Positions 7,727-15,556 of a stretch of DNA of 36,841 nucleotides are shown piece after piece. The translations under genes were made by a program, and so were the position numbers. Origin of the DNA: an uncultured Bacteroidota bacterium (GTDB lineage: Bacteria; Bacteroidota; Bacteroidia; Chitinophagales; Chitinophagaceae); the NCBI GenBank assembly GCA_903904855.1, contig CAIVEH010000132.1:1-36841 (forward strand), read 5' to 3'. A model generated the notes under the pieces. It made no database searches, was not told where the DNA came from, and saw only the letters and a list, made by a program, of their open reading frames with translations. Positions within the stretch are counted from its first letter, which is position 1. Each line of letters opens with the position of its first letter.

Positions 7727-8163
7727 TTGCCGGGCAATATGGTATTATCTATAAAATATTGCACAGCCAGCGCATAGCCATCAATGCCAAGACCGCTGAT
7801 GGCCCCGACACATTTGGAGGCTATATAGGATGTTTTTCGGTACTCCTCACGCGCGAGTACATTTGATATATGCACCTCAATGGTGGGAATGTTTATTGCT
7901 GTAACAGCATCGGCCAGAGCTATACTGGTATGGGTATAAGCACCTGCATTAAGAATTATACCCTTCACCTTACCCATACAACCATGCATATAGTTGATCA
8001 GTTCGCCTTCTACATTGCTCTGGTGGCAATGTATATGCACCAGCGGGAAACGTTCAGCCAACTGGTTGAGATACTGCTCAAAGCTCTGATGCCCGTAAAT
8101 TTCTGGCTCCCGCACTCCCAGCAGGTTCAGGTTTGGGCCGTTGATGATTGCGATGTGAAGCAT
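7723..8163 (-). CDS. aroQ: 3-dehydroquinate dehydratase, type II
   Basis: Third step of the shikimate pathway, 3-dehydroquinate to 3-dehydroshikimate, as a cytoplasmic dodecamer. Seen: NGPNLNLLG (8-16) with the catalytic Tyr at 23 in EIYG, the flexible loop Arg at 18, NAGAYTHTS (about 74-82) and EVHISN (about 98-103) containing the second catalytic His. The length of 146 aa is standard. It heads a two-gene operon with the AlkD-like gene. A -7 box lies about 36 nt upstream of the ATG. Confidence 0.97.
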   Translation of the reverse strand: MLHIAIINGPNLNLLGVREPEIYGHQSFEQYLNQLAERFPLVHIHCHQSNVEGELINYMHGCMGKVKGIILNAGAYTHTSIALADAVTAINIPTIEVHISNVLAREEYRKTSYIASKCVGAISGLGIDGYALAVQYFIDNTILPGK

Positions 8164-8198
8164 GTTTGAATGTGCAAATTTGGCAATGTAAGGATATG

Positions 8199-8206
8199 CA
8201 AATGTA
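8199..8206 (-). promoter_or_regulatory. probable aroQ promoter, -7 box
   Basis: TACATTTG on the minus strand fits TAnnTTTG. A TTG occurs 21 nt further upstream, slightly long for the usual spacing. Confidence 0.45.
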
Positions 8207-8299
8207 CCATCATTCTATCGTTAAATGCAATCCCAATAGAGCCTCATGGGGTACAATTTCTTAAGGATTGAATGCTGGTTTCCACAGATAATTTTCACT

Positions 8300-8971
8300 C
8301 TATTCAACATGGAATCTTATCAGGCGGTCCTCAAACCTGAGAGACCCTGGAAAGGAATATATAGAATTGGTCTGACTGATAAGACCTATATTTCTGGCAT
8401 ATTTATAGTCATATTCTCCCATAGGTATGGCAGGAATGAAATGATATATCTGCCTAAAGGTACAAGTAGGAAAAACACCTATAGGCACAGTTGTAAGGCT
8501 ATCTCTAAAACCCATCTGGTAAGTAAGAAGAATAGTATCTGGCACTCCGGCAGGCGGATTTATATATGGTATAGTGCGAAAAACGGTTGTAAAATCCTGC
8601 GAAGAAAAAAGGATTGCACCATAATTTGTGACTGTGTAACTCAGTGAATCTCTGAGAAAATAGATTTGCTGGCCACTCTGCAGGTTCTTCACCAGTTTGT
8701 GATAAGTGTTGATACCAATCACAGAATCCTTCTCCACGTAAAAACTGTCAGGTGCAGCAATTATTGGAAATGCACTGTCTGCACCATAAACTTCATATGT
8801 CTGATACACCCAGTAATTACCAGGTTTAAGTACCATATAATCGGGATAAGAGGTGGGTGTTACAAAGATTGAATCTATTACCGTTTTAGTTATGGTATTA
8901 GTTTTCTTTTTGCATGATGTGCTGCAAATAGCACACAGCAGCAATACCAGAGACAGATTTAATAACCTCAT
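8300..8971 (-). CDS. hypothetical lipoprotein
   Basis: An N-terminal hydrophobic stretch and lipobox STSC with Cys at residue 20, followed by KKK, mark a lipoprotein. The mature part (about 200 aa) is rich in Tyr, Ser, Thr and aromatic residues and looks all-beta, for example LKPGNYWVYQTYEVYG and FRQIYHFIPAIPMGEYDYKYARNIGL. That pattern resembles families of unknown function common in Chitinophagaceae, beginning with a NYWVY motif. No catalytic motif is visible. It sits between aroQ and xerD and has the same orientation as aroQ, but with a gap of 136 nt, so it is probably transcribed alone. Confidence 0.85.
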   Translation of the reverse strand: MRLLNLSLVLLLCAICSTSCKKKTNTITKTVIDSIFVTPTSYPDYMVLKPGNYWVYQTYEVYGADSAFPIIAAPDSFYVEKDSVIGINTYHKLVKNLQSGQQIYFLRDSLSYTVTNYGAILFSSQDFTTVFRTIPYINPPAGVPDTILLTYQMGFRDSLTTVPIGVFPTCTFRQIYHFIPAIPMGEYDYKYARNIGLISQTNSIYSFPGSLRFEDRLIRFHVE

Positions 8972-9155
8972 AGAGTAAATTAGATTTTATGGTAAACGGG
9001 GAAATGGGGGTTTTAGTATGATTAATTAAACTAAAGACCTTTTTAATTACAGATAACCTTTAAGCTTAAATTAAGATAAATTAGAAATCTGGTTTATGGC
9101 CCATGTCAAAAAGAAAAGCATACTCAGTTAAATTAACTTAATAAGTGGTTCAGGC

Positions 9156-9195
9156 AATTAATTACCTAATTTGCACATTACCAAATTACCTAATT
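9156..9195 (+). repeat. octamer array ahead of xerD
   Basis: Five consecutive 8-bp words: AATTAATT, then ACCTAATT, TGCACATT, ACCAAATT and ACCTAATT. The last ends 7 nt (AAAAAAC) before the xerD ATG. The last four share the pattern nnCnnATT, close to the nnCnnAAT octamers at 12.1 kb. Confidence 0.75.
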
Positions 9196-9202
9196 AAAAA
9201 AC

Positions 9203-10105
9203 ATGTGGGACGCATATCTAAAAGGGTTCAAAGCTTATCTGCAATTGGAGCGATCGATGTCGGAGAATACGATAGAGGCTTACCTGCACGATATTGCAAT
9301 GCTTCGCGACCATTTGCATACTGCTTTTCCGGGGGTGGGTGTTGAGGGTATAGAACTGGAGCATCTGCAGTCGCTGCTAATGAATATTAATGAGCTGGAG
9401 CTGAGTGTGGCTACACAGGCGCGCGTGTTGAGTGGCATTAAATCTTTTTACAGGTACCTGCTGCTGGAAGAAGTAGTAAAGAAAGACCCAACCCAACTGC
9501 TGGAGGCACCCAAGATGAAGCGCACCCTGCCCCATGTGCTGAGCCTGAAAGAGATAGATAAGCTATTTGAAGCCATAGACCACAGCACGTCTGAGGGCAC
9601 CCGCAACCATGCTATGCTCGAAACCATGTATAGCTGTGGCCTGAGGGTTAGTGAGGTGATAAGCCTGCGACTAACCAACCTTTACCTGGATGTGGGTTTT
9701 ATAAAGGTGCTGGGAAAAGGAAATAAAGAACGGCTGGTGCCTATAGGCGATGCAGCTGTAAAATACATACTGCTGTATAAGGAGCATGTGCGTAATCACC
9801 TGCCGAATATAAAAAAAGGTAGCGAAGACATTCTTTTTATCAACCGGCTGGGCGGGGCATTATCGAGGGTGATGGTATTTATGATTATGAAGGACCTGGC
9901 CAAAAAATCGGGTGTAAGTGATACAATACACCCACACACGCTGCGCCATTCATTTGCGACCCACCTGGTAGAAGGTGGCGCCGACCTGCGCGCGGTGCAG
10001 GAAATGCTGGGCCATAAAAGTATTACTACCACTGAAATCTATACACATCTGGACCGTGGATACCTGCGGCAAACGCTGGAAAAATATCATCCCCGGTTCA
10101 GGTAG
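9203..10105 (+). CDS. xerD: tyrosine recombinase XerD
   Basis: Site-specific recombinase that resolves chromosome dimers at dif. Seen: an N-terminal SAM-like core-binding domain (about 1-90) and the catalytic residues R148 (CGLRVSEV), K172 (GKGNKER), H245 and R248 (HPHTLRHSFATHL), H271 (LGHKS) and the nucleophile Y280 (TEIYTH). At 300 aa it is full length. Its place beside aroQ, divergently oriented, suggests the housekeeping XerD rather than a phage integrase. No att-like repeat or mobile gene flanks it. The ATG at 9203 directly follows the octamer array. Confidence 0.94.
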   Translation: MWDAYLKGFKAYLQLERSMSENTIEAYLHDIAMLRDHLHTAFPGVGVEGIELEHLQSLLMNINELELSVATQARVLSGIKSFYRYLLLEEVVKKDPTQLLEAPKMKRTLPHVLSLKEIDKLFEAIDHSTSEGTRNHAMLETMYSCGLRVSEVISLRLTNLYLDVGFIKVLGKGNKERLVPIGDAAVKYILLYKEHVRNHLPNIKKGSEDILFINRLGGALSRVMVFMIMKDLAKKSGVSDTIHPHTLRHSFATHLVEGGADLRAVQEMLGHKSITTTEIYTHLDRGYLRQTLEKYHPRFR

Positions 10106-10155
10106 TGTTTACCGTAACCGGGGATGCAGAAAATGGGATATCGCGGCAGTAAAAT

Positions 10156-10842
10156 TTAATGAACGGTAACTTGTGCATAACTATTCCTGAGGTAAGGAAT
10201 AGTAAACACCGGTGAATCATAATAGCCACCGCCAGTATAATCTACTGACACAGCACAATTATTATATGAATTAGGTGAATAAACACTATAATAACCAATA
10301 TCATAGATATAACCATCATTAGGGATAGAAACATTTTCAACCAACTGGGATGGAAAACCAAAATTAGTATACAATTTATTTGCATAACTAGAATGCAAAT
10401 TTATTACTTCGAGGAAAAAATAATCTGTACTAACGTCCAGCGATAAAGTAAGCTGGTTGCTACTGGTAGGGAAAAGATCACTAGCACCCCAGTTTACTGT
10501 TTCGCCATAAGTACCGGAGGTGTTTGCACTCCAAACAGCAGAACTACCAGAAGTACCTGAATAAACAACTGAACCGCCAGCAGGAATAGTAGCAGATGTT
10601 CCATTCAATGACATATAAATAGTTGTAAAAGAATTATTATCAAAAGTGATCCGGGAAATTTCACAATTCAGACCTGAATAACCCGTCGGACAGCTACAAC
10701 CTCCACTTACGCAAACGCCTCCGTTATAACATACAACTCCTTTGCAAGGATCACTTTTCTTGGAACAGGAAGTATATAAAACAGCAGAAAATGCAAATAA
10801 GATAACTAATGTAAATGCTAAGAAAGATTTAGTGTGTTTCAT
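10156..10842 (-). CDS. EGF-like domain lipoprotein
   Basis: Lipobox YTSC with Cys at residue 26, followed by SKK. Residues 33-60 form one EGF-like module with six cysteines (C33, C38, C44, C49, C51, C60) ending GYSGLNC. The remaining 165 residues are Ser/Thr/Tyr/Gly-rich and probably all-beta, with no recognised domain. Similar lipoproteins are frequent in Chitinophagaceae, and their ligands are unknown. The protein is probably anchored in the outer membrane and may be surface exposed (inference). It converges with xerD, with a 50-nt gap, and has its own -7 box. Confidence 0.9.
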   Translation of the reverse strand: MKHTKSFLAFTLVILFAFSAVLYTSCSKKSDPCKGVVCYNGGVCVSGGCSCPTGYSGLNCEISRITFDNNSFTTIYMSLNGTSATIPAGGSVVYSGTSGSSAVWSANTSGTYGETVNWGASDLFPTSSNQLTLSLDVSTDYFFLEVINLHSSYANKLYTNFGFPSQLVENVSIPNDGYIYDIGYYSVYSPNSYNNCAVSVDYTGGGYYDSPVFTIPYLRNSYAQVTVH

Positions 10843-10890
10843 TTGAAAAATTTTTGGTGAAAAATAATTGTTGATTGATAAATTCTAATA

Positions 10891-10898
10891 CAAATGTA
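10891..10898 (-). promoter_or_regulatory. -7 box of the EGF-like lipoprotein gene
   Basis: TACATTTG on the minus strand, about 49 nt before the ATG. No clear -33 TTG at ideal spacing. Confidence 0.45.
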
Positions 10899-11101
10899 GT
10901 CAATAACATCGGCAATTAACAGCAATAAACAGTGATTAACAAAATAATTAAATCCTTGGAAAAGCCTTTATCTACAAGGATATTAAGAGGGAATTATCAT
11001 TGTTAATTGAATCAACAATTCCATACCACTAAATCAGGCAATTGGGTTATTTATGAAGGGTAATCAGAATAATACTATAAGGATTTTGCTTTCGGTTGGT
11101 A

Positions 11102-11287
11102 TCAGCCAATTCCTTGCTTTTGCTTTTCAATTATTTCCCGGGCGGAAACATACTTAATTTCACCGTTTACAGATATTACAGCGGTTTCATTGTTGGCTGC
11201 TTTTTGCTAATACAGCCGCTGAATTGCCAGTTTAAGGCCATATTCTACTTTTGTGAAAAAATCATCTTGTTCCGGTTTAAGCACCAT
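11102..11287 (-). pseudogene. decayed second copy of the zeta-associated small gene
   Basis: Read from ATG 11287 to TGA 11102 this is a 62-codon frame closely resembling the gene at 11320-11514: KVEYGLKLAIQRLY, then QKAANNETA.ISVNGEIK and VSARE are shared, position for position. Codon 27 (11207-11209) is TAG where the intact copy has GAG (Glu). The DNA upstream of both ATGs is also alike (TTAAAAATCAA). This is a tandem duplication, with 32 nt between the copies, in which one copy has an amber stop. A 26-residue fragment or suppressed readthrough remains possible. Confidence 0.85.
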
Positions 11288-11319
11288 GCAGTTGATTTTT
11301 AATTTCTTCCCATTAATGA

Positions 11320-11514
11320 TTATTTTCTGACAGGAATTACTTGATCTTGTTTTTCCAGAAGTTCACGCGCTGATACACGCTTTATTTCACCGTTTACGGA
11401 TATTACGGCTGTTTCATTATTGGCCGCTTTTTGCTCATACAATCGCTGAATTGCCAGTTTAAGACCATATTCAACTTTTGCAAAAAATTCAACATTTTCT
11501 GGTTTAAACGCCAT
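11320..11514 (-). CDS. small zeta-associated protein, putative antitoxin
   Basis: 64 aa, charged and probably helical at the N-terminus (FFAKVEYGLKLAIQRLYEQ), then a short beta-like ISVNGEIKRVSARELLEKQ. Its start overlaps the end of the zeta-like kinase gene by 11 nt, so the two are co-translated. Gene size, overlap and partner fit a toxin-antitoxin arrangement, but the sequence does not look like epsilon, PezA or another antitoxin I can name. The antitoxin call is inference. A decayed duplicate follows it. Confidence 0.7.
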   Translation of the reverse strand: MAFKPENVEFFAKVEYGLKLAIQRLYEQKAANNETAVISVNGEIKRVSARELLEKQDQVIPVRK

Positions 11515-12082
11515 AAACTTGATTTTTAACTATTTCCCAAAGGTCGTTATTTTCAATCAGATGTTCTAAATTTTTTTCTCCGCTTGCTATAATCTGTAAT
11601 TTATTCTGTGTGTTATCAGCTATAACCCACGCATCCACTACAGGCATAAACAATGAAAAGAAATTATTAATCCCCCTATAATACCTTCTCTCAATCACAT
11701 CTTCAGGTATATTATGCCCGCCCTTACTGACTCTTTCAGCAACACGTTGCAAGGCCATTTTAGGTGATTCCAGCCATATATAAACCACTTTCACTGTATA
11801 TCCGATTGACTGCGCCTTATGAACCAGCGACACATAGCTTCTGGTGGCCAATGTGGTCTCAATTGCAAAATCTGATCCCTCACCCAGCAATTCCTCTATC
11901 CTCCGCAACATAATCCTACCAGCCTCAATTGCTACACCCTCCACATTAAAAGGTGAAATACCATAGGCTATTGCATCGGCATTCACAAACTCCTTACACC
12001 CCAATATATCGGGCAGTATTGTGAAACTGGCGGTGGTTTTGCCCGCTCCATTGCATCCGGCGATAATGTATAAACTGGGCAT
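11504..12082 (-). CDS. zeta-toxin-like P-loop kinase
   Basis: Zeta toxins phosphorylate UDP-N-acetylglucosamine and block wall synthesis; chromosomal relatives may act on other substrates. Seen: Walker A GCNGAGKTT (about 9-17), FVNADAIA (about 32-39) with the Asp that fits the zeta catalytic base, FAIETTLATRSY (about 71-82) and the Arg-rich lid motif RVxxGGHNIPEDVIERRYYRG (about 116-136), typical of this family. The start is ATG 12082; the upstream TTG at 12103 lies within the promoter. 192 aa, shorter than plasmid zeta (287 aa). It is followed by the small partner gene with an 11-nt overlap; toxin-first order is unusual for epsilon-zeta. Actual toxicity is unproven. Confidence 0.85.
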   Translation of the reverse strand: MPSLYIIAGCNGAGKTTASFTILPDILGCKEFVNADAIAYGISPFNVEGVAIEAGRIMLRRIEELLGEGSDFAIETTLATRSYVSLVHKAQSIGYTVKVVYIWLESPKMALQRVAERVSKGGHNIPEDVIERRYYRGINNFFSLFMPVVDAWVIADNTQNKLQIIASGEKNLEHLIENNDLWEIVKNQVYGV

Positions 12083-12089
12083 CAGATTA

Positions 12090-12097
12090 CAAAAGTA
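12090..12097 (-). promoter_or_regulatory. -7 box of the zeta-like operon
   Basis: TACTTTTG lies only 7 nt before the ATG at 12082, so the mRNA would be leaderless or have a leader of a few bases. The first octamer of the adjacent inverted element begins 10 nt upstream and could overlap the -33 region. Confidence 0.55.
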
Positions 12098-12107
12098 AGA
12101 CAATAAT

Positions 12108-12269
12108 GGCTCAATGGCTTAATTGCAGCATGACTCAATGGCTCAATTTCGCAATTGCTCAATTCCGGTATTTTTTGATATAAATACTGAAATAAAAAAT
12201 AACATTTTCAGTTATTCAATCATTGAGCCATTGAGTAATTCACTCATTGAGTTATTCAGTCATTGAGCC
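12108..12269. repeat. inverted element of two arms of seven octamers
   Basis: Left arm 12108-12163 is seven contiguous octamers of pattern nnCnnnAT, mostly GGCTCAAT, GACTCAAT and similar. Right arm 12214-12269 is seven octamers of pattern ATTnAnnn (ATTGAGCC, ATTCACTC and so on), the same family in reverse complement. A 14-bp stretch (CTCAATGGCTCAAT) matches its inverted partner exactly, and the outermost octamers pair perfectly. The 50-bp centre holds two more small inverted repeats, one being ACTGAAA (12186) with TTTCAGT (12206). The element fills the gap between the permease stop and the zeta promoter. Confidence 0.85.
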
Positions 12270-12274
12270 ATATT

Positions 12275-13495
12275 TTATTCATACCTGAGCGCATCTATCG
12301 GATTCAGATTAGATGCCTTCCTGGCCGGGTACCAACCAAAGAAAATACCTACTGCTGAAGAGAAGGCAAAGGAAAGAATAATAGATTCGGGAGTTATAAC
12401 GACCGGCCAACCACCGAATTTGCCTACCAGCATAGAAATAATTACGCCAAGGGTAATGCCGATAATACCACCTAAAACACTGATGAATATTGACTCAATT
12501 ATAAACTGGAAGAGCACATCCCTGCTCTTGGCCCCCACAGCCATCCGGATGCCAATCTCACGTGTACGTTCAGTAACCGAAACCAGCATAATGTTCATAA
12601 TACCTATACCACCAACAATTAATGATATACTGGCTATACAGGCAAGCAATATAGTCAGCACATTGGATATGGATTCAAAAGTATTGGCAATATCGGCCTG
12701 TGAACGAACTGTAAAGTCATCCTGATCGGCAGGCGTCAGTTTGTGCTGTATACGCAATAAGGTAGTTACCTGGTCTTTTACCTTGTCAATATCTTTTTCA
12801 GATGTAGCCGATGCCAGAATAGAGTTGACGTAAAGCGTGGAAAGCATTCTTTTCATCACGGTGGCAAAAGGTGCTATTACCACATCATCCTGATCCTGCC
12901 CAAATGTGTTTTGCCCTTTTACAGCCAGCAGCCCTATCACCTTAAAAGGTATACTGTTGATACGAATGTATTTGCCTACAGGGTTATTTCCTGCACCAAA
13001 TAAATTGGTGGATACCGTTTGCCCAATCACACAAACTTTTGCTGCTGTGCGCTCATCAGTAGTGGTGTATATATTCCCCTGTGCAATGGTCAGGTTTCTA
13101 ATACTGAAATACTGGCTAAGAGCCCCGGTTACATTGGCGTGCCAGTTCTGATTGCCTGCAATTATCTGGGATGATTTTGATACTACAGGCGTAACATCAG
13201 TAACAAAATCGCACCTTGCTGCAATAACCTCAGCATCCTTTTGGGTAAGTGTAGAATAAGATCCAGCCCCCATACGAACACCACCCATATTGGATGAACC
13301 GGGAAATATCATTACAGAATTTATACCCAGACTGGCCATTGAAGCCTGTATATTTTGTTTAGAACCCTGCCCTATTGCCAGCATAGCAATCACCGAGGCT
13401 ACACCAATTATGATACCCAACATGGTGAGCAGCACCCTGAGTTTGTTCTTGGTGAGTGAACGATACGCTATCTTTAAAAGGTTCAGAATTTTCAT
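12275..13495 (-). CDS. MacB-like ABC transporter permease
   Basis: Membrane subunit of a tripartite type VII ABC exporter. Seen: an N-terminal helix in NKLRVLLTMLGIIIGVASVIAM (about 16-37), a large periplasmic MacB core domain (about 50-270), then three helices with the FtsX-domain signatures GGIGIMNIMLVSVTERTREIGIRMAVGA (about 291-318) and the C-terminal WYPARKASNLNPIDALRYE. 406 aa, typical for the permease-only form; E. coli MacB fuses it to the ATPase. Last gene of the efflux operon, 73 nt after the ATPase. These systems export antibiotics, peptides, lipopeptides or siderophores by mechanotransmission; the substrate is not predictable. Confidence 0.94.
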   Translation of the reverse strand: MKILNLLKIAYRSLTKNKLRVLLTMLGIIIGVASVIAMLAIGQGSKQNIQASMASLGINSVMIFPGSSNMGGVRMGAGSYSTLTQKDAEVIAARCDFVTDVTPVVSKSSQIIAGNQNWHANVTGALSQYFSIRNLTIAQGNIYTTTDERTAAKVCVIGQTVSTNLFGAGNNPVGKYIRINSIPFKVIGLLAVKGQNTFGQDQDDVVIAPFATVMKRMLSTLYVNSILASATSEKDIDKVKDQVTTLLRIQHKLTPADQDDFTVRSQADIANTFESISNVLTILLACIASISLIVGGIGIMNIMLVSVTERTREIGIRMAVGAKSRDVLFQFIIESIFISVLGGIIGITLGVIISMLVGKFGGWPVVITPESIILSFAFSSAVGIFFGWYPARKASNLNPIDALRYE

Positions 13496-13568
13496 CTGTT
13501 TTTCATTGGTTTAAATTTCCAGCAACAAGTTATAGTTCTGCCTTTAGCCGCTTTAAAATTTATCTGCA

Positions 13569-14336
13569 TCAGGTTAAAATATCGTTCTTATCCAGTATCG
13601 GCAGTTTAGGAATTTCCAGCTTAGCAATTTTTCTGTCCTTAACTATCTCATTCGAAACAATCATACCATCCCTGAACAGAATATTTGATTTGGCAAACTG
13701 TGCAATATCCGTTTCATGCGTTACCATTACTATAGTTATTCCCTTATCATTCATATCCTGGAATATCTCCATTATATCATAGCTATTGCGGGTATCGAGG
13801 TTGCCAGTAGGTTCATCGGCCATAATTACCAGCGGATTATTGACCAGCGACCGTGCTATGGCCACCCGCTGCTGCTGCCCACCGGATAGCTGATTGGGCA
13901 TATGCCCAGCCCGCTCTGCCAGCCCCACCGATTTCAATGCTGCCAGAGCCCGTTCCTTCCTCTCTTTCGAATCCACGCTGCTATTATACAGCATGGGCAA
14001 CTCCACATTTTCAATAGCCGATGTACGGGCAAGGATATTAAACGACTGGAAAATAAACCCTATCTTTTTGTTCCTCAGTTCAGCAAGCTGGTCTTTGTTC
14101 ATTTTGAAAACATCTACCCCATCCAATGTATATTCCCCTTTGGCCGGGTGATAATCGAGGCAGCCTATAATGTTCATAAAAGTAGACTTGCCCGATCCGC
14201 TTGGCCCCATAATAGCTACGAAATCGCCTTTGTTTATAGTAAGTGACACGTCCCTTAGGGCATTCACTTCCATATCGCCTAGTTTATAGGTTTTTGCCAT
14301 GTTTTTAACAACAATCAGTTCATTTCCCTGTTCCAT
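13569..14336 (-). CDS. MacB-type ABC transporter ATP-binding protein
   Basis: Cytoplasmic ATPase that drives the neighbouring permease. Seen: Walker [10 protein letters not shown] (about 44-52), Q-loop FQSFN, signature [16 protein letters not shown] (about 144-159), Walker [15 protein letters not shown] (about 163-176) and the H-loop VTHE. The length of 255 aa is about 25 residues longer than the minimal LolD/MacB domain, owing to a C-terminal tail. Start and adaptor stop overlap as TAATG, so translation is coupled. Confidence 0.95.
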   Translation of the reverse strand: MEQGNELIVVKNMAKTYKLGDMEVNALRDVSLTINKGDFVAIMGPSGSGKSTFMNIIGCLDYHPAKGEYTLDGVDVFKMNKDQLAELRNKKIGFIFQSFNILARTSAIENVELPMLYNSSVDSKERKERALAALKSVGLAERAGHMPNQLSGGQQQRVAIARSLVNNPLVIMADEPTGNLDTRNSYDIMEIFQDMNDKGITIVMVTHETDIAQFAKSNILFRDGMIVSNEIVKDRKIAKLEIPKLPILDKNDILT

Positions 14337-15553
14337 TATCTTGTTGTTTTCCTCGATGGCATTTTAGGCATGAACGGATTATTTGCGGTTGGCGGCGTAG
14401 CTTGTACCGGGCCACCTCCGAGTCCGGTTATTACCTCATCTCCGTCCATAATATCTCCGGCTATTTCAATAAATGAACCATCAAAAAGGCCGGTTTGCAA
14501 CATAACAGGGATCAACACATCATTGCGCTTTACCCACACATACACCATGCTTCCCGGTTTAGGTATTTCATTGCCGGCTACTTTATGAGCCTGCATTTTA
14601 CCTTTCATCGAATCCGGGAATTTTATATAATCCAGATAGTCGGCTGGCGGGTTAAAATGAATGGCATTGGCATTTATTTTCAGCACGCTATCGTGATGTG
14701 CTGTTTGTATCGTGGTGGTGGCAGTCAACCCAGGTAGTAATTTCAGGTCCGGATTAGCGACATTAATGACCACTATGTAATTGTTCACATTCTGCACCAT
14801 TACCGGCTGTAACCGTACCTGTGCCACATGCCCTTTAAATATTTCGTAAGGGAAGGCATCGACGGTAAATACAGCCTGCTGATCTACTTTAACCTGGCCT
14901 ATATCTGCCTCATCTACATTAGCCAGCACCTGCATCTGAGTAAGGTCTTTGGCAATGGTAAACAATGTTACTGCATTAAAACTCGAAATCACAGTTTGCC
15001 CAACATCCACATTCCTTGATATTACCGTTCCGCTTACAGGGGCCTTTATGGTGCAGTATTTGAGGTTTGTCTTTTCATGATCAAGGGTTGCCATTGCTGC
15101 CTGCAGATCAGCTTTTGCTGTGCCGTAGTTACCAAAGGCAATATCATAATCATTCTTCGATGATACCTTGGCATGATACAGAGTATCTATGCGGGCAAAC
15201 TGGTTCTTTGTCAGTTCCACCTGCACCTTTGCTTTGGCCACTGCAGCCTGTGCATCGCGCACTGTAGCAAAAAGTAAGGTAGTATCCAGCAAGGCAATCA
15301 CCTGTCCTTTCTTCACCACAGAGTTAAAATCAACAAATAGTTTTGATACAATGCCCGACACCTGAGCGCCTACCTGCACCGTTGTTATTGCATTCAGCGA
15401 TCCGGTGGCTGTTACATTTACCGAAACGCTTCCGGCTTCCACTCTGGTCGTTTTCCACTCCGGCACTTTATACTTTTTGGCGCTGAAATAAAAGTATGCG
15501 GCAATACCACCAATAACTACCACAACTATCGATATGATCAGAATCTTCTTCAT
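14336..15553 (-). CDS. periplasmic adaptor protein (MacA/HlyD-like membrane fusion protein)
   Basis: Links the inner-membrane ABC transporter to the outer-membrane channel. Seen: an N-terminal membrane anchor (about 4-23), first lipoyl half VTATGSLNAITTVQVGAQVSG (about 47-67), a long alpha-hairpin (about 95-165) and second lipoyl half KAPVSGTVISRNVDVGQTV (about 169-187), then beta-barrel and membrane-proximal domains. The C-terminus is Pro/Lys/Arg-rich (PFMPKMPSRKTTR). 405 aa. It follows the TolC-like gene with 3 nt between stop and ATG. Confidence 0.94.
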   Translation of the reverse strand: MKKILIISIVVVVIGGIAAYFYFSAKKYKVPEWKTTRVEAGSVSVNVTATGSLNAITTVQVGAQVSGIVSKLFVDFNSVVKKGQVIALLDTTLLFATVRDAQAAVAKAKVQVELTKNQFARIDTLYHAKVSSKNDYDIAFGNYGTAKADLQAAMATLDHEKTNLKYCTIKAPVSGTVISRNVDVGQTVISSFNAVTLFTIAKDLTQMQVLANVDEADIGQVKVDQQAVFTVDAFPYEIFKGHVAQVRLQPVMVQNVNNYIVVINVANPDLKLLPGLTATTTIQTAHHDSVLKINANAIHFNPPADYLDYIKFPDSMKGKMQAHKVAGNEIPKPGSMVYVWVKRNDVLIPVMLQTGLFDGSFIEIAGDIMDGDEVITGLGGGPVQATPPTANNPFMPKMPSRKTTR

Positions 15554-15556
15554 TGC

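Noticed and set aside
7468-7866. Plus-strand open frame opposite the alkD-like and aroQ genes
   Set aside because: Both minus-strand genes have clear family motifs, and the plus-strand translation has no domain and an unlikely composition.
9203-10105. Phage or integron integrase
   Set aside because: Length and motifs match housekeeping XerD, it lies by aroQ, and there are no attachment sites, phage genes or cassettes next to it.
10952-10981. Inverted repeat ATCCTTG / CAAGGAT upstream of the EGF-like gene
   Set aside because: Arms of 7 bp with a 16-nt loop and no further context; may be chance.
11096-11302. Plus-strand open frame of 68 codons
   Set aside because: It is the complement of the decayed antitoxin-like copy, whose minus-strand frame matches an intact neighbour residue by residue.
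12108-12269. CRISPR array
   Set aside because: Words are 8 bp with no unique spacers, and there are no cas genes.
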